Source of the DNA: Clostridia bacterium
GTDB taxonomy: Bacteria > Bacillota > Clostridia > Oscillospirales > CAG-272
Reading direction: 5' to 3'
DNA: 54,104 nt
NCBI GenBank assembly: GCA_017503285.1
Contig: JAFVTH010000026.1
Span: forward strand, 1-54,104
A program made the translations under genes and the position numbers. Shown here in pieces: positions 1 to 7,525 of the stretch (positions within the stretch are counted from its first letter, which is position 1; every line of letters begins with the position of its first letter). Under the pieces are notes generated by a model. That model was not told the origin of the DNA, did not search any database, and saw only the letters and a program-made list of their open reading frames with translations.

Positions 1-165
1 TAAATTACTTGTTTCGAGTAGTATTCTTCAACTTAAAAGAATTTTCTTAAGAGTTCCGTTTCTTTCAGTACATCAGTTCTCTTTTCAAAAAACTTTTTGT
101 TCATTGTTCAATTTTCAAGGATCTTTCTCGCTTCCTAAAGGGTCTTTCCCCTAGTCAGCCTTGCT
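1..165 (-). promoter_or_regulatory. Leader of a leftward rRNA-type operon (partial)
   Basis: This stretch holds no ORF. Read on the minus strand it contains CCTTGAAAATTGAACAATG (about 101-119), which resembles the spacer/leader boxes that precede or separate rRNA genes in Firmicutes. It lies directly downstream of two strong tandem promoters that fire leftward. I infer that a 16S rRNA gene (or another rRNA/tRNA operon) begins just beyond base 1; the gene itself is not in the window. Confidence 0.55.
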
Positions 166-194
166 ATTATATCACTTTGAAATACAGTTGTCAA
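166..194 (-). promoter_or_regulatory. Strong rrn-type promoter P2
   Basis: The minus strand shows a perfect -35 TTGACA (189-194), a 17-nt spacer and a perfect -10 TATAAT (166-171). It points left, out of the window, into a leader with rRNA-type boxes. Consensus hexamers at ideal spacing are typical of rRNA promoters. Confidence 0.8.
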
Positions 195-258
195 GAGCTT
201 TTTTGAACTTTTTTCAAAATTTTTCAATATTTTCTTGATTTAATTACATAGCTTGTAC

Positions 259-287
259 ATTCTATCATTTTTTTGTTGATTTGTCAA
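259..287 (-). promoter_or_regulatory. Strong rrn-type promoter P1
   Basis: The minus strand shows TTGACA (282-287), a 17-nt spacer and TAGAAT (259-264). It lies 93 bases upstream of a second consensus promoter with the same orientation. Tandem strong promoters are a hallmark of rRNA operons. Both lie downstream of the terminator at 308-332, so they are insulated from the lipid operon. Confidence 0.75.
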
Positions 288-300
288 TAGTTTTTCAATA

Positions 301-340
301 AAAAATATCGACCCTGTTTTTACAAGGGTCGACTTTTTTC
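301..340 (-). terminator. Terminator of the lipid operon
   Basis: Inverted repeat TCGACCCT (308-315) / AGGGTCGA (325-332) with a 9-base loop. On the minus strand it is followed by TATTTTT, and on the plus strand by a T run, so it could work both ways. It lies 25 bases past the stop of the last gene in the leftward operon. Confidence 0.75.
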
Positions 341-357
341 TACATTATTTATATAGG

Positions 358-1344
358 TTAAATAAGCACGCCGTCGAGGCAAATGAAATTAACACTAGCA
401 AGGGACTCCATAGCTATAGACAAATAGTACTCTTTCTCGTTGAAAGCTAGCTTTACTGTCCTTGTAGGATATAAATTAGTATTGATTTTTGCCGGTATGA
501 AGCTATCAATTGTATTATCAAGCTTAAAAATTGCTTCCTTTTTTGTCCACAATGATAGCAGATCCAAAAAGCTTTCTGCGTTTTCTCCATCACAAATAAC
601 GTGATTTCTTGAAGGATTCAAGGCGCTATGCTCTTTTATCTCCTCAATATCAACACCGATATCATGATGGCTAACTGCCACGGCAACCATTTCATTTGTA
701 TGAGATATGGAGAAAAAGCAGCTTGGCATGCTTGGCTTGCCTCTTTTATCCTTTTTAACCTTAGAAAGCGCTTGCTTTTTGCCTAGATATTCAGTTAAAG
801 CATAATCTAAAAGGCCATATGCACATCTTTTTTGCTCAATTGACGAATTGTTTTTAAGCTTTTTAATTTCTTCAAGTGCTATTTTAGGTAGCTTTTTAAA
901 ATTCTTGAATCTTTCAACGCTACAAGCATAAACATCTACATGGCTAAGACCTGACGCAATTTCCTTTCTTAGATCATCTAGCTGTGAACTTTTATGCTCT
1001 CCGAAAACACATTCATTTGCAAAATGCTCGCAATTATTGTGTAAAAAGTGATAGCCCTTCTCTCCTATTCGGGAAAGGGCATTTTCTATAATTTGCTGGT
1101 TTGAAAATTTTTTCTTAAGCTCTTTTTTGTCAAAATCAGCAGCCTCGGCAAAGCGACCCTTCAAAAAATCCTCAATATCAGTTTCGTATACGCAAACAGA
1201 TGTTGGATCAACCCTTGGGTTAACAACGCTATCCCCAAATTGCACAACTGTATTTTCGCTAACACAAATAGCGTAGTGATAAAAGCTGCCGGATTTTACA
1301 CGAACCATATCACCGGGCTTTATTTCCCTAAAGGACCACTTCAT
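358..1344 (-). CDS. LRAT-domain / 4'-phosphopantetheinyl transferase fusion protein
   Basis: This 328-residue protein carries two domains. Residues about 8-115 look like an LRAT (lecithin:retinol acyltransferase, permuted NlpC/P60 fold) domain: a His in the FYHYAIC segment (H23) and the nucleophile Cys in NNCEHFAN (C105). Residues about 138-328 look like an Sfp-type phosphopantetheinyl transferase, with FSISHT (211-216), GVDIEE (230-235) and WTKKEA (266-271), the last two carrying the Mg-binding acidic residues. The second domain should convert apo-carrier proteins to the holo form. Its likely targets are the ACP just upstream (4-base overlap) and the carrier domain of the AMP-ligase in the same operon. 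LRAT relatives move acyl chains between lipids or onto amines, or hydrolyse them; the substrate here is unknown. It is the last gene of the operon. Confidence 0.75.
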   Translation of the reverse strand: MKWSFREIKPGDMVRVKSGSFYHYAICVSENTVVQFGDSVVNPRVDPTSVCVYETDIEDFLKGRFAEAADFDKKELKKKFSNQQIIENALSRIGEKGYHFLHNNCEHFANECVFGEHKSSQLDDLRKEIASGLSHVDVYACSVERFKNFKKLPKIALEEIKKLKNNSSIEQKRCAYGLLDYALTEYLGKKQALSKVKKDKRGKPSMPSCFFSISHTNEMVAVAVSHHDIGVDIEEIKEHSALNPSRNHVICDGENAESFLDLLSLWTKKEAIFKLDNTIDSFIPAKINTNLYPTRTVKLAFNEKEYYLSIAMESLASVNFICLDGVLI

Positions 1345-1586
1345 TTACTTTGACCTTCGATATAGTCAATAACGCCGCCTACGGTTTCAAAATCGTTCAT
1401 ACCTACGCTTTCAAAGCGAACAGAAAAGTTTTCCTCAATTGCGATAATCATATATAACATACCAATAGAGTTAAGTCCAAGCTCCTCAACGAGCTTTGTG
1501 CTCTCTGTCATGGTATCAAGTCCGTCCTCGCCATTTACCATGGCAAAAACCTCTTTAAGCTTTTCAAAAATCACTTCTCTTGACAT
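1341..1586 (-). CDS. Acyl carrier protein
   Basis: This is an 81-residue acyl carrier protein of the PP-binding family. The phosphopantetheine-accepting Ser is Ser40 in ELGLNSIGM, where the usual DSL is NSI. The rest fits the four-helix carrier fold (acidic helix II, IAIEENFSVRFE, and a C-terminal FETVGGVIDYI). An ATG 6 bases further upstream would sit almost on the AGGA sequence; the ATG at 1586 has AGGA seven bases away, so I chose it. The gene overlaps the phosphopantetheinyl transferase gene by 4 bases and follows two acyltransferase genes. It is probably a dedicated carrier rather than the housekeeping fatty-acid-synthesis ACP, because no fab genes are nearby. Confidence 0.85.
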   Translation of the reverse strand: MSREVIFEKLKEVFAMVNGEDGLDTMTESTKLVEELGLNSIGMLYMIIAIEENFSVRFESVGMNDFETVGGVIDYIEGQSK

Positions 1587-1609
1587 AATCATTTCCTTTT
1601 CAGGTTGAA

Positions 1610-2296
1610 TTATTTTTTAAGATTGTTCTCGTAATATGCTTCAAGCTCCTGCTCCTTATCGTGCAGGTACTCACTAACCTTGTTAACATCCTTAAGAGTT
1701 GGTATACCACCGCATACGTCCTCGAGAAAAATCGGTTCTCCAACGATCATTTTTTCGCGCTGGTACCACTTTGTCTTTTTAACAATGTAAACAGGGATAA
1801 CCGGCACCTTGTTCATAATAGCAAACAAGGCAGCGCCACCCTTAAACTTTTGCACCTCTGCCTTTTCATCTTGATTAATTTTTCCCTCTGGGAAAAGGAC
1901 AAGAAGCTTATCAGAGGTTAAAACGTCTGATACATTGTGATATGTGTCAATAGTAACATTTTCTCTGTCTACAGGAATGCAGTTAACATTTTTGAAGAAA
2001 AATGCGCTAAGCGGCTTTTCAAAAACCTCTTTCATAGCAAGAATCCAACGTCTTCTAAATGGAAAGGCAAACTGTATTCTTACGCAGTCCATAGCTCCAA
2101 TATGGTTAGAAATAATAAGAGCGCCCTTGAACCTTTTCTTTTCTCCAAGTCTAATGATTTTAGGCCTCATTATAAGCCACATAGGAATAAAGCCGGTTAT
2201 CTTGACAAAATCATAGATAAAGTACTTAAAGGAAAAAAGCTTATACTTTTTTACCTTTTTTCTTGGCTTTTTCTTCTTTTCTTCGTTCTGTTTCAT
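1610..2296 (-). CDS. PlsC-type acyltransferase (1-acylglycerol-phosphate acyltransferase family), copy 1
   Basis: This 228-residue protein has all the blocks of the PlsC/AGPAT family: NHIGAMD (catalytic H65 and D70), VNCIPVDRE (104-112), FPEGKI (135-140) and VPVIPVYI (164-171). The family transfers acyl groups from acyl-ACP, acyl-CoA or acyl-phosphate to a lysolipid hydroxyl. The first 18 residues are very rich in Lys and Arg, probably for membrane contact. The gene begins 56 bases inside the end of the upstream acyltransferase gene; no later Met leaves an intact domain, so I keep this start although its SD (AAGAG) is weak and close. The neighbouring AMP-ligase and ACP suggest that the acyl donor is a carrier-bound fatty acid. 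The acceptor cannot be told from sequence. Confidence 0.85.
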   Translation of the reverse strand: MKQNEEKKKKPRKKVKKYKLFSFKYFIYDFVKITGFIPMWLIMRPKIIRLGEKKRFKGALIISNHIGAMDCVRIQFAFPFRRRWILAMKEVFEKPLSAFFFKNVNCIPVDRENVTIDTYHNVSDVLTSDKLLVLFPEGKINQDEKAEVQKFKGGAALFAIMNKVPVIPVYIVKKTKWYQREKMIVGEPIFLEDVCGGIPTLKDVNKVSEYLHDKEQELEAYYENNLKK

Positions 2297-2903
2297 CTCT
2301 TAACTCAATAATTTTATTTCTCATATATTCGGTGAGAGTTTTGATATTCTCGCCTATTTCAGCATCCTTATCAATAATATCCTCGGGGTATATCTTCTTG
2401 CCTATCATAACGCGGGCATTACCCTTGCCAAAGTAGTTACCATCTGTATAGACAGGAACCACAGGTGCGCCGGACAAAATTGCAATATATGCTGCGCTCG
2501 GCTTGAATTCCAGAGGAGTAGGCTCCCCTTCCACAGGAAGCCTTGACTCAGGATATATTTCAATAATTCCACCCTTTTTGAGGATATCAACAGACTCCTC
2601 GATAAAGGCGAAGTTTTTGCCCTCACGGCTGATTTTAATGCCGTCAAGCGCGGTCAAAAACCACTTAAGGGGCTGTGACTTAAACAAAATGTCAGCCATT
2701 AAGCATCTAATATGAGAACCGATAAAGGTTTGCTGAATCATTGCAAAATCATAAAGTGTATTATGATTTGCTACAATGATTGCAGGTCCCTCTAAGGTTC
2801 TGTTTTGAGAAGCCTCGTCCTCGTAATAATACTTTGGTCTGAAGAAAACCATTTCAAGAGGATAAGCAGTATACTTGAAAAAGCCACAGAAAAATCTACT
2901 CAT
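2241..2903 (-). CDS. PlsC-type acyltransferase, copy 2 (divergent)
   Basis: This is a second 220-residue PlsC-family protein. It shows ANHNTLYD (H47, D52), GIKISRE (88-94) and APVVPVY (146-152). The third block reads YPESR (117-121) rather than the usual FPEG, so the acceptor or phosphate-binding part of the site differs from copy 1. The C-terminus is a charged tail of Lys, Glu and Arg. The start codon shares one base with the stop of the transporter gene (TAATG), which points to translational coupling. Two different acyltransferases in one operon would allow two successive acylations, or acylation of two acceptors. Confidence 0.82.
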   Translation of the reverse strand: MSRFFCGFFKYTAYPLEMVFFRPKYYYEDEASQNRTLEGPAIIVANHNTLYDFAMIQQTFIGSHIRCLMADILFKSQPLKWFLTALDGIKISREGKNFAFIEESVDILKKGGIIEIYPESRLPVEGEPTPLEFKPSAAYIAILSGAPVVPVYTDGNYFGKGNARVMIGKKIYPEDIIDKDAEIGENIKTLTEYMRNKIIELRDETERRKEEKAKKKGKKV

Positions 2904-4909
2904 TATACTATATCAACCTTGTTCATATCCAACTGCATAATTGTAAGTCCTACTACATTCAATGGGAGTAATGGCAAAAGTATGCTGAATATGATTGGAA
3001 TAATTTTATTATTTACCTTAACGCCCTTAGCCTCTGCTTCTCTTTCAATAACCTTATAGAATCTAAGGATTGTGTAAATTGAGAAGAAAGGAATAAGTGC
3101 GGAAAGAAGGTATGTAAGAATTGCGCTACCGCCGATTAGCGCTTCCTTTTTGCAATCCTTGAAGGATTTAAGCTGGAAGCCATTCCAAATGAAGCCGAAA
3201 ACACCTGCAGAAAGAACCCAGAAGGCTGCGTTTCTGAATGGGATTTCCTTTTCCTTTGCCAAGGCAGGCTTTTCTTCATTAAGAATCGGTGTAATATCAA
3301 GGCTTGGATTATGCTTCTTAAGCTCAACCGCGACAACATCTGCAGAAAAGTCCTTAGGCATCTTAAAGCAAGCTATAAAGCCAAGAACGCACATAATGCA
3401 AACAATGATTGGAACTAAAAGCGCGCCAAGGCTAAACACCTCGCCGTTCTTAAGAGTACCTTCAAGTATAAGCTCCGCATCCGTATCAATGCCAATCCAG
3501 TCACCAACATTAACAGGCATCTCAAGTTTGATAGAAGCAAGCACCGCGTGTGCTGCATTATCACAATAGCCATCTACATGGGCAAACGCACCTGTTTTGC
3601 CATTGAAGTAGAACATTTTAATATTCTCATAAACAAGACTTGATGCAATAGCACCGATAATAGATGTGGTAACAGCCTGTGCAGCAAAATACATTGCCGA
3701 ATGGTTTTGTCTTGTAAGTTTTTCCTCCACGCTTGAAACCTGAGCAGGAACAAGAAGAGGCATCATAAAGAACGCACCTATGCCCCAGCTGCCGACAAGA
3801 CCGCCAACAATTGAAATTGTCAATTGAAGAGGCTTGTTGCCGCCTGTTACAAAGAGGCTGGCAAGGTCGAAGGACAAAATTGCGATTGCAAAGGCAATAA
3901 GGCAGGTTTGATAGGTAAATCTAACGCCTTTTTTCCTCTTAACCTTTTCGAAAAGATACAGCATAACGGGAACTGGCGCAAAAGCAAATGTTTCTACTAT
4001 AGCCATTTCATTTGGGTTAAAGCCCATACCACCTACTATAAGTGAGTTCATAGAGGTAAGGAACATTTGTAGTCCAAAGAAGGCTGTACAATTTACAATA
4101 AGCCAGGAAAGGAAAACCTTGTTGCCAAATGTAACCTTAAGGCTTTGTACAAGTGTTGGCTGCTCTTCAATAAAGCCTTCCTTTTCTGGATAGCCATACT
4201 TTTCGCCCTCTTTAATCATAAAGAGAGGAATAAGCATTGTACACATAAGGATAGATCCAACGATTGCAAGTGTATCAATGTGCATATTTGCACCACCAAG
4301 AATAACAGGAACAAGTGCATAAACCAATGCATAAACGATTGTATCAAATACAGCCTTGTAGCTGGAAACTCTAAGTCTTTGACCCTCGCTATCGCAAACC
4401 TGTGAAAGGCTACCGTAGAAGGCGATAAGACACATTGTATATGTGCTAAAGAAAATTAATGCACAAGCAGTAATCCAAATTGTATTTGTAAGCTGTGCGT
4501 TAAATGCTTGGTCAGCATTGGAAATGTCGAATATCTTTGAACCAATCGGAATCCAACAGCCGATGTAGCTTAGCACCATTGGAATAAAGCAAATTAAAAT
4601 TGGCGGACGGCGTCTGCCCCATTTTGTGTTAAGTGAATCCGTAACCTTGGCAAACGGAATATCAATAAGACCATCAAATGCCTTAGAAACGAACCACAAA
4701 ATTGGGAAAATCCAAGGGATAATGTGGATAAAACCACCTGCTATTGCCATAAGCTCCTTATTGTCAGCAGTTGAAGCAAATAGCATTGTCGGGTTAATCG
4801 CATCTGTAAAGTATGCACCCATTAAAATCATCATAAGATTTGGACCTAAGCCGGACATCGCATATACGACTTCTTTCCACTTCTTATCTAAGCTTCTTAC
4901 CTTTGTCAT
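2903..4909 (-). CDS. GPH/MelB-family MFS transporter with DUF4234-like C-terminal domain
   Basis: This 668-residue polytopic membrane protein starts with EVVYAMSGLGPNLMMILM and contains the KWGRRRPPI loop, both typical of the glycoside-pentoside-hexuronide (MelB) branch of the major facilitator superfamily. An unusually long loop of roughly 65 residues precedes the last helix of the MFS core. After about residue 555 there is an extra region, FWVLSAGVFGFIWNGFQ to QLDMNKV, with three or four predicted helices and an Ile-Tyr-X-X-X-Arg-Phe-Tyr-Lys pattern; it resembles DUF4234. Family members move sugars, but eukaryotic MFSD2A, a MelB relative, moves lysophosphatidylcholine. In an operon with acyltransferases and an acyl-activating enzyme, a lipid substrate is a reasonable inference. 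SD AAGGAG lies well placed before the ATG. Confidence 0.82.
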   Translation of the reverse strand: MTKVRSLDKKWKEVVYAMSGLGPNLMMILMGAYFTDAINPTMLFASTADNKELMAIAGGFIHIIPWIFPILWFVSKAFDGLIDIPFAKVTDSLNTKWGRRRPPILICFIPMVLSYIGCWIPIGSKIFDISNADQAFNAQLTNTIWITACALIFFSTYTMCLIAFYGSLSQVCDSEGQRLRVSSYKAVFDTIVYALVYALVPVILGGANMHIDTLAIVGSILMCTMLIPLFMIKEGEKYGYPEKEGFIEEQPTLVQSLKVTFGNKVFLSWLIVNCTAFFGLQMFLTSMNSLIVGGMGFNPNEMAIVETFAFAPVPVMLYLFEKVKRKKGVRFTYQTCLIAFAIAILSFDLASLFVTGGNKPLQLTISIVGGLVGSWGIGAFFMMPLLVPAQVSSVEEKLTRQNHSAMYFAAQAVTTSIIGAIASSLVYENIKMFYFNGKTGAFAHVDGYCDNAAHAVLASIKLEMPVNVGDWIGIDTDAELILEGTLKNGEVFSLGALLVPIIVCIMCVLGFIACFKMPKDFSADVVAVELKKHNPSLDITPILNEEKPALAKEKEIPFRNAAFWVLSAGVFGFIWNGFQLKSFKDCKKEALIGGSAILTYLLSALIPFFSIYTILRFYKVIEREAEAKGVKVNNKIIPIIFSILLPLLPLNVVGLTIMQLDMNKVDIV

Positions 4910-4928
4910 AATACTCTCCTTGTCTTAA

Positions 4929-6872
4929 TTACAATCTGTCCTGTAAATACAGGCAGAAATCATTAATTGTTGCAATAGATTGATCCTCAACTATTGGGAA
5001 CGGTACGTTAAAGTCCTCTTTAATATTTTCAACAAGCTGGAAATATGAAAGAGATGTACCACCAAGCTCAAAGAAAAAGTTGTGTGTGTACTGGCTTTCG
5101 GAAAGCTCCTTTTCTAAAACCTCCTCAAACAGAGCCTTTACCTTTGCTCTTAGCTCCTCGTTAATGTTTTCTTCCCTTTCCTCGTCCTCAAATTCCTCCG
5201 GATAAATAAGCTTCATCTCTTCGCTTGCAATCCTTTGGCGGATTTTATTGCGATTCAGCTTAAACTCACTATCGGTCATAAGAGGCTCGAAGGTAAAGTT
5301 AACATCGTCAATTAAGGAAACATATCCATTTTTCTCAATTGTCTTGAAAACCTCAGCCTTAATGCCTGCGATCTTCTGCTTTGAAAAATATCTGTTGACG
5401 CTAATTAGCAAAGTAGATTTTATTTTTCCCTTCTTCTCTACTGCAAGCATACAAACATTTGTGTCAGGAATTGAAAACTTATCTTCAATCATGCTTGGAG
5501 AAATGTTTTCGCCCGAGGCACCAACAATCAAGTCATCACTTCTGCCAAGAATGTATACATGCCCCTTTTCGATTTTTGCACCGTCTTGAGTGCAGAACCA
5601 GTCATTTTCTGTGTATTTGGTAGTGCCATCCTTGGTGATAATTTCGGAAGCAATAGATTTTGACTGAATTTCCAAAATGCCCTCACTATTAACTCGACAC
5701 TTGACAGAGCCAAAGGGCTTTCCAACAGAGCCACTATTTAGGTATTTTGTTGAATCGCTAAGCTCAACACAGGTAATACCAATTTCGGTCATACCATAGC
5801 CGTTTGCCATACGATAACCGATGCCGTTAAAGAAGCTAAGGGTTTTTGTGGTAACAGCGCCACCACCGGAAATAAGGAATTGAATGCTATTTCCAAAAAG
5901 GTTTTCTCTTATTTCCTTAAATGTCCTTTTTGCAAAGCAACGACCCAAGGCGGGTGAATTTTTTTGTAATGAGTTAGAAAGATTTAATCCCTTTCTAAAT
6001 TTCTCAACAAGCTCCGGCCTTCTTTGAGCCATAAGCTTATTTGCGCTCTTTCTCATCCTTTCCCATAGCATAGGAACGGCGAAAATGTGTGTGACCTTGT
6101 GCTTTTTAACGGTGTTTATAATAGTTTCACCGGATAGGTTGTTTAGTAGTACAAAGGTCCTCGAAAAGAACGCAAACCACATAAAGCAAGCAACCAAGCC
6201 AAAAACGTGGTAAAATGGCAAGAATGTAAGCTGCTTTAGTCTACCCTCATAATGAGCGTGGATAAGCTTTGACCTTTCAACAATGCTTTGTGAGTTATAA
6301 ATCTGCTCACAAATAGCCTTACCATTATAAACGCAAAGCTTAACATTGTTTGATGAGCCAGAGGACATAAGAATGATTTTATCAGCCCACTGCCCTAACG
6401 TACAGGCAGGTGTATCCTTATCAATATCCTTGTAGTTTATTGTATTTACTGAAAACTCCTTAGAGTCTGTAATTACAGCCCTTACCTCATTGTCCTTAAG
6501 TATGGATTCCAAAACATCTCCCTCAAGGCGCTTGTTCATAAGAAGAGGTACGTTGCCACATTTCAAAATAGCCCAAAAAACCTCAACCCACTCAACAGAG
6601 TTATCCATATACATACCGATAATTGAGCCATATGGTGCATCTATTTTTGATTTTAATGAATATGCAGTTTTTAACACATTTTCATTAACCTGTCCATATG
6701 TATATTCATATATTTTATTTCCATCTGTGGTTTCAAACATAATGTTGTCAGCCATGGAAAACATAATTTCATAAACAGATTTAAAGGTTTCTTCACTAAC
6801 CTTTAACTTAGACATTTGCTGCTTGACAAAGGCTCGCATTGTCTTGCAGGTGCCTATACCGTGTATTTCCAT
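4929..6872 (-). CDS. Acyl-AMP ligase with C-terminal carrier domain
   Basis: This 647-residue protein belongs to the ANL (AMP-forming acyl/aryl-CoA synthetase) superfamily. The P-loop is MSSGSSNNVK (169-178), followed by NGYGMTE (357-363), GRSDD (443-447) and the C-terminal catalytic Lys in LNRNKIRQR (K543). Residues about 570-647 form a carrier domain with phosphopantetheine Ser607 in ELGGTSLSY. The enzyme should activate a carboxylic acid with ATP and load it on its own carrier or on the free ACP encoded later in the operon. The LPFYHVFGLVACFMWF segment looks like a fatty-acid-type ligase. It is the first gene of the operon, with SD GAGGA before the ATG and a promoter at 6924-6952. Confidence 0.85.
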   Translation of the reverse strand: MEIHGIGTCKTMRAFVKQQMSKLKVSEETFKSVYEIMFSMADNIMFETTDGNKIYEYTYGQVNENVLKTAYSLKSKIDAPYGSIIGMYMDNSVEWVEVFWAILKCGNVPLLMNKRLEGDVLESILKDNEVRAVITDSKEFSVNTINYKDIDKDTPACTLGQWADKIILMSSGSSNNVKLCVYNGKAICEQIYNSQSIVERSKLIHAHYEGRLKQLTFLPFYHVFGLVACFMWFAFFSRTFVLLNNLSGETIINTVKKHKVTHIFAVPMLWERMRKSANKLMAQRRPELVEKFRKGLNLSNSLQKNSPALGRCFAKRTFKEIRENLFGNSIQFLISGGGAVTTKTLSFFNGIGYRMANGYGMTEIGITCVELSDSTKYLNSGSVGKPFGSVKCRVNSEGILEIQSKSIASEIITKDGTTKYTENDWFCTQDGAKIEKGHVYILGRSDDLIVGASGENISPSMIEDKFSIPDTNVCMLAVEKKGKIKSTLLISVNRYFSKQKIAGIKAEVFKTIEKNGYVSLIDDVNFTFEPLMTDSEFKLNRNKIRQRIASEEMKLIYPEEFEDEEREENINEELRAKVKALFEEVLEKELSESQYTHNFFFELGGTSLSYFQLVENIKEDFNVPFPIVEDQSIATINDFCLYLQDRL

Positions 6873-6923
6873 TAATTAATTCCTCTTTTAATAAAGAATT
6901 TGCAAAAAAGCATATACATGTGT

Positions 6924-6952
6924 ATTATATCATAATATATGCGCGTATTCAA
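6924..6952 (-). promoter_or_regulatory. Promoter of the lipid operon
   Basis: The minus strand shows TTGAAT (6947-6952), a 17-nt spacer and a perfect TATAAT (6924-6929), about 50 bases upstream of the AMP-ligase start. This is a housekeeping sigma-A type promoter. The rest of the 337-base gap between the AMP-ligase and the SASP gene is AT-rich and contains the SASP control elements. Confidence 0.75.
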
Positions 6953-7072
6953 GTAAAAAACGATATTTTTTGTTTTTTTGTTGAATTTTGTGTGACGGTT
7001 TTGTGGAAAAAGCTTACTTTTTTGTATTTTAGTGGTGTTTTTAATCGTTTTTTATGCAATAAATTTTACCAT

Positions 7073-7101
7073 TAATATTTTTGAATTATTACACCATAAT
7101 A
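7073..7101 (+). promoter_or_regulatory. Sigma-G-like promoter of the SASP gene
   Basis: TAATA (7073-7077), a 17-nt spacer and CATAATA (7095-7101). This fits the forespore sigma-G pattern (GHATR, then CATNHTA) except for the first base of the -35 element. No comparable sigma-A promoter is seen at this spot. The leader would be about 100 bases long. Confidence 0.5.
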
Positions 7102-7144
7102 ATAGCAGAGCGTTCGTGATTTAGCTTTCATATTGTCTTGCGAT

Positions 7145-7172
7145 ATAGGCGATTTGAATGCAAGTCGCCTAT
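7145..7172 (+). promoter_or_regulatory. Leader hairpin upstream of the SASP gene
   Basis: ATAGGCGATTTG (7145-7156) pairs with CAAGTCGCCTAT (7161-7172) through 12 base pairs, one of them G-U, around the 4-base loop AATG. No T run follows, so it is not a terminator. It lies in the predicted SASP leader, 37 bases before the start codon, and may stabilise the mRNA or control translation. Confidence 0.55.
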
Positions 7173-7209
7173 GCTCGATAATATAGATATTAATGAATAG
7201 GAGTTTATT

Positions 7210-7413
7210 ATGTCTAAGAACAATATCACTGTTCCAGAAGCTAAGGCTGCTCTTGATAAGTTCAAGATGCAGGCTGCTAGCGAAGTAGGCGTAACTCTCA
7301 ACCAGAGTGGCTACAACGGTGACCTTACTGCTCGTCAGGCTGGTTCTATCGGTGGTCAAATGGTTAAGAAGATGATTGAATCTTACGAGAATTCTATTAA
7401 GAACCAGAGATAA
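7210..7413 (+). CDS. Alpha/beta-type small acid-soluble spore protein
   Basis: This is a 67-residue alpha/beta-type SASP. These proteins coat spore DNA and hold it in an A-like form that resists UV, and they are degraded by the Gpr protease on germination. Family features seen are the ASEVG segment (the Gpr cleavage region), GYNGDLTARQAGSIGGQMVKK (reported here only as a region, residues about 38-58) and a C-terminal amphipathic helix. SD ATAGGAG sits six bases before the ATG. It is monocistronic, with a sigma-G-like promoter and its own terminator. It is the strongest proof that this organism makes endospores. Confidence 0.93.
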   Translation: MSKNNITVPEAKAALDKFKMQAASEVGVTLNQSGYNGDLTARQAGSIGGQMVKKMIESYENSIKNQR

Positions 7414-7490
7414 GTCTTATAGAATTAACTGTTCTCTATCTTTCAAGTTGCTAAAAGCAGTTTGAGGTTAAGACCTGGGAACACAAAAAA

Positions 7491-7522
7491 AGCATTTCCG
7501 TTTCGGCGGAAATGCTTTTTTC
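7491..7522. terminator. Bidirectional terminator between the SASP gene and the GH2 gene
   Basis: AGCATTTCCG (7491-7500) and CGGAAATGCT (7507-7516) form a perfect 10-base-pair stem with a 6-base loop. It has T runs on both strands (TTTTTT to the right, the run of A at 7484-7490 to the left), so it serves the SASP gene and the convergent glycosidase gene. Confidence 0.9.
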
Positions 7523-7525
7523 ATA

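Noticed and set aside
1661-2311. Plus-strand ORFs opposite the PlsC-type genes (1661-1921, 1937-2311, 1944-2216)
   Set aside because: They have no SD, lie antisense to genes with full motif sets, and their proteins show only mirrored low-complexity residues.
358-6872. Lipid operon as a mobile or phage-borne island
   Set aside because: No integrase, transposase, direct repeats or tRNA junction seen at either edge; base use looks like the rest of the window.
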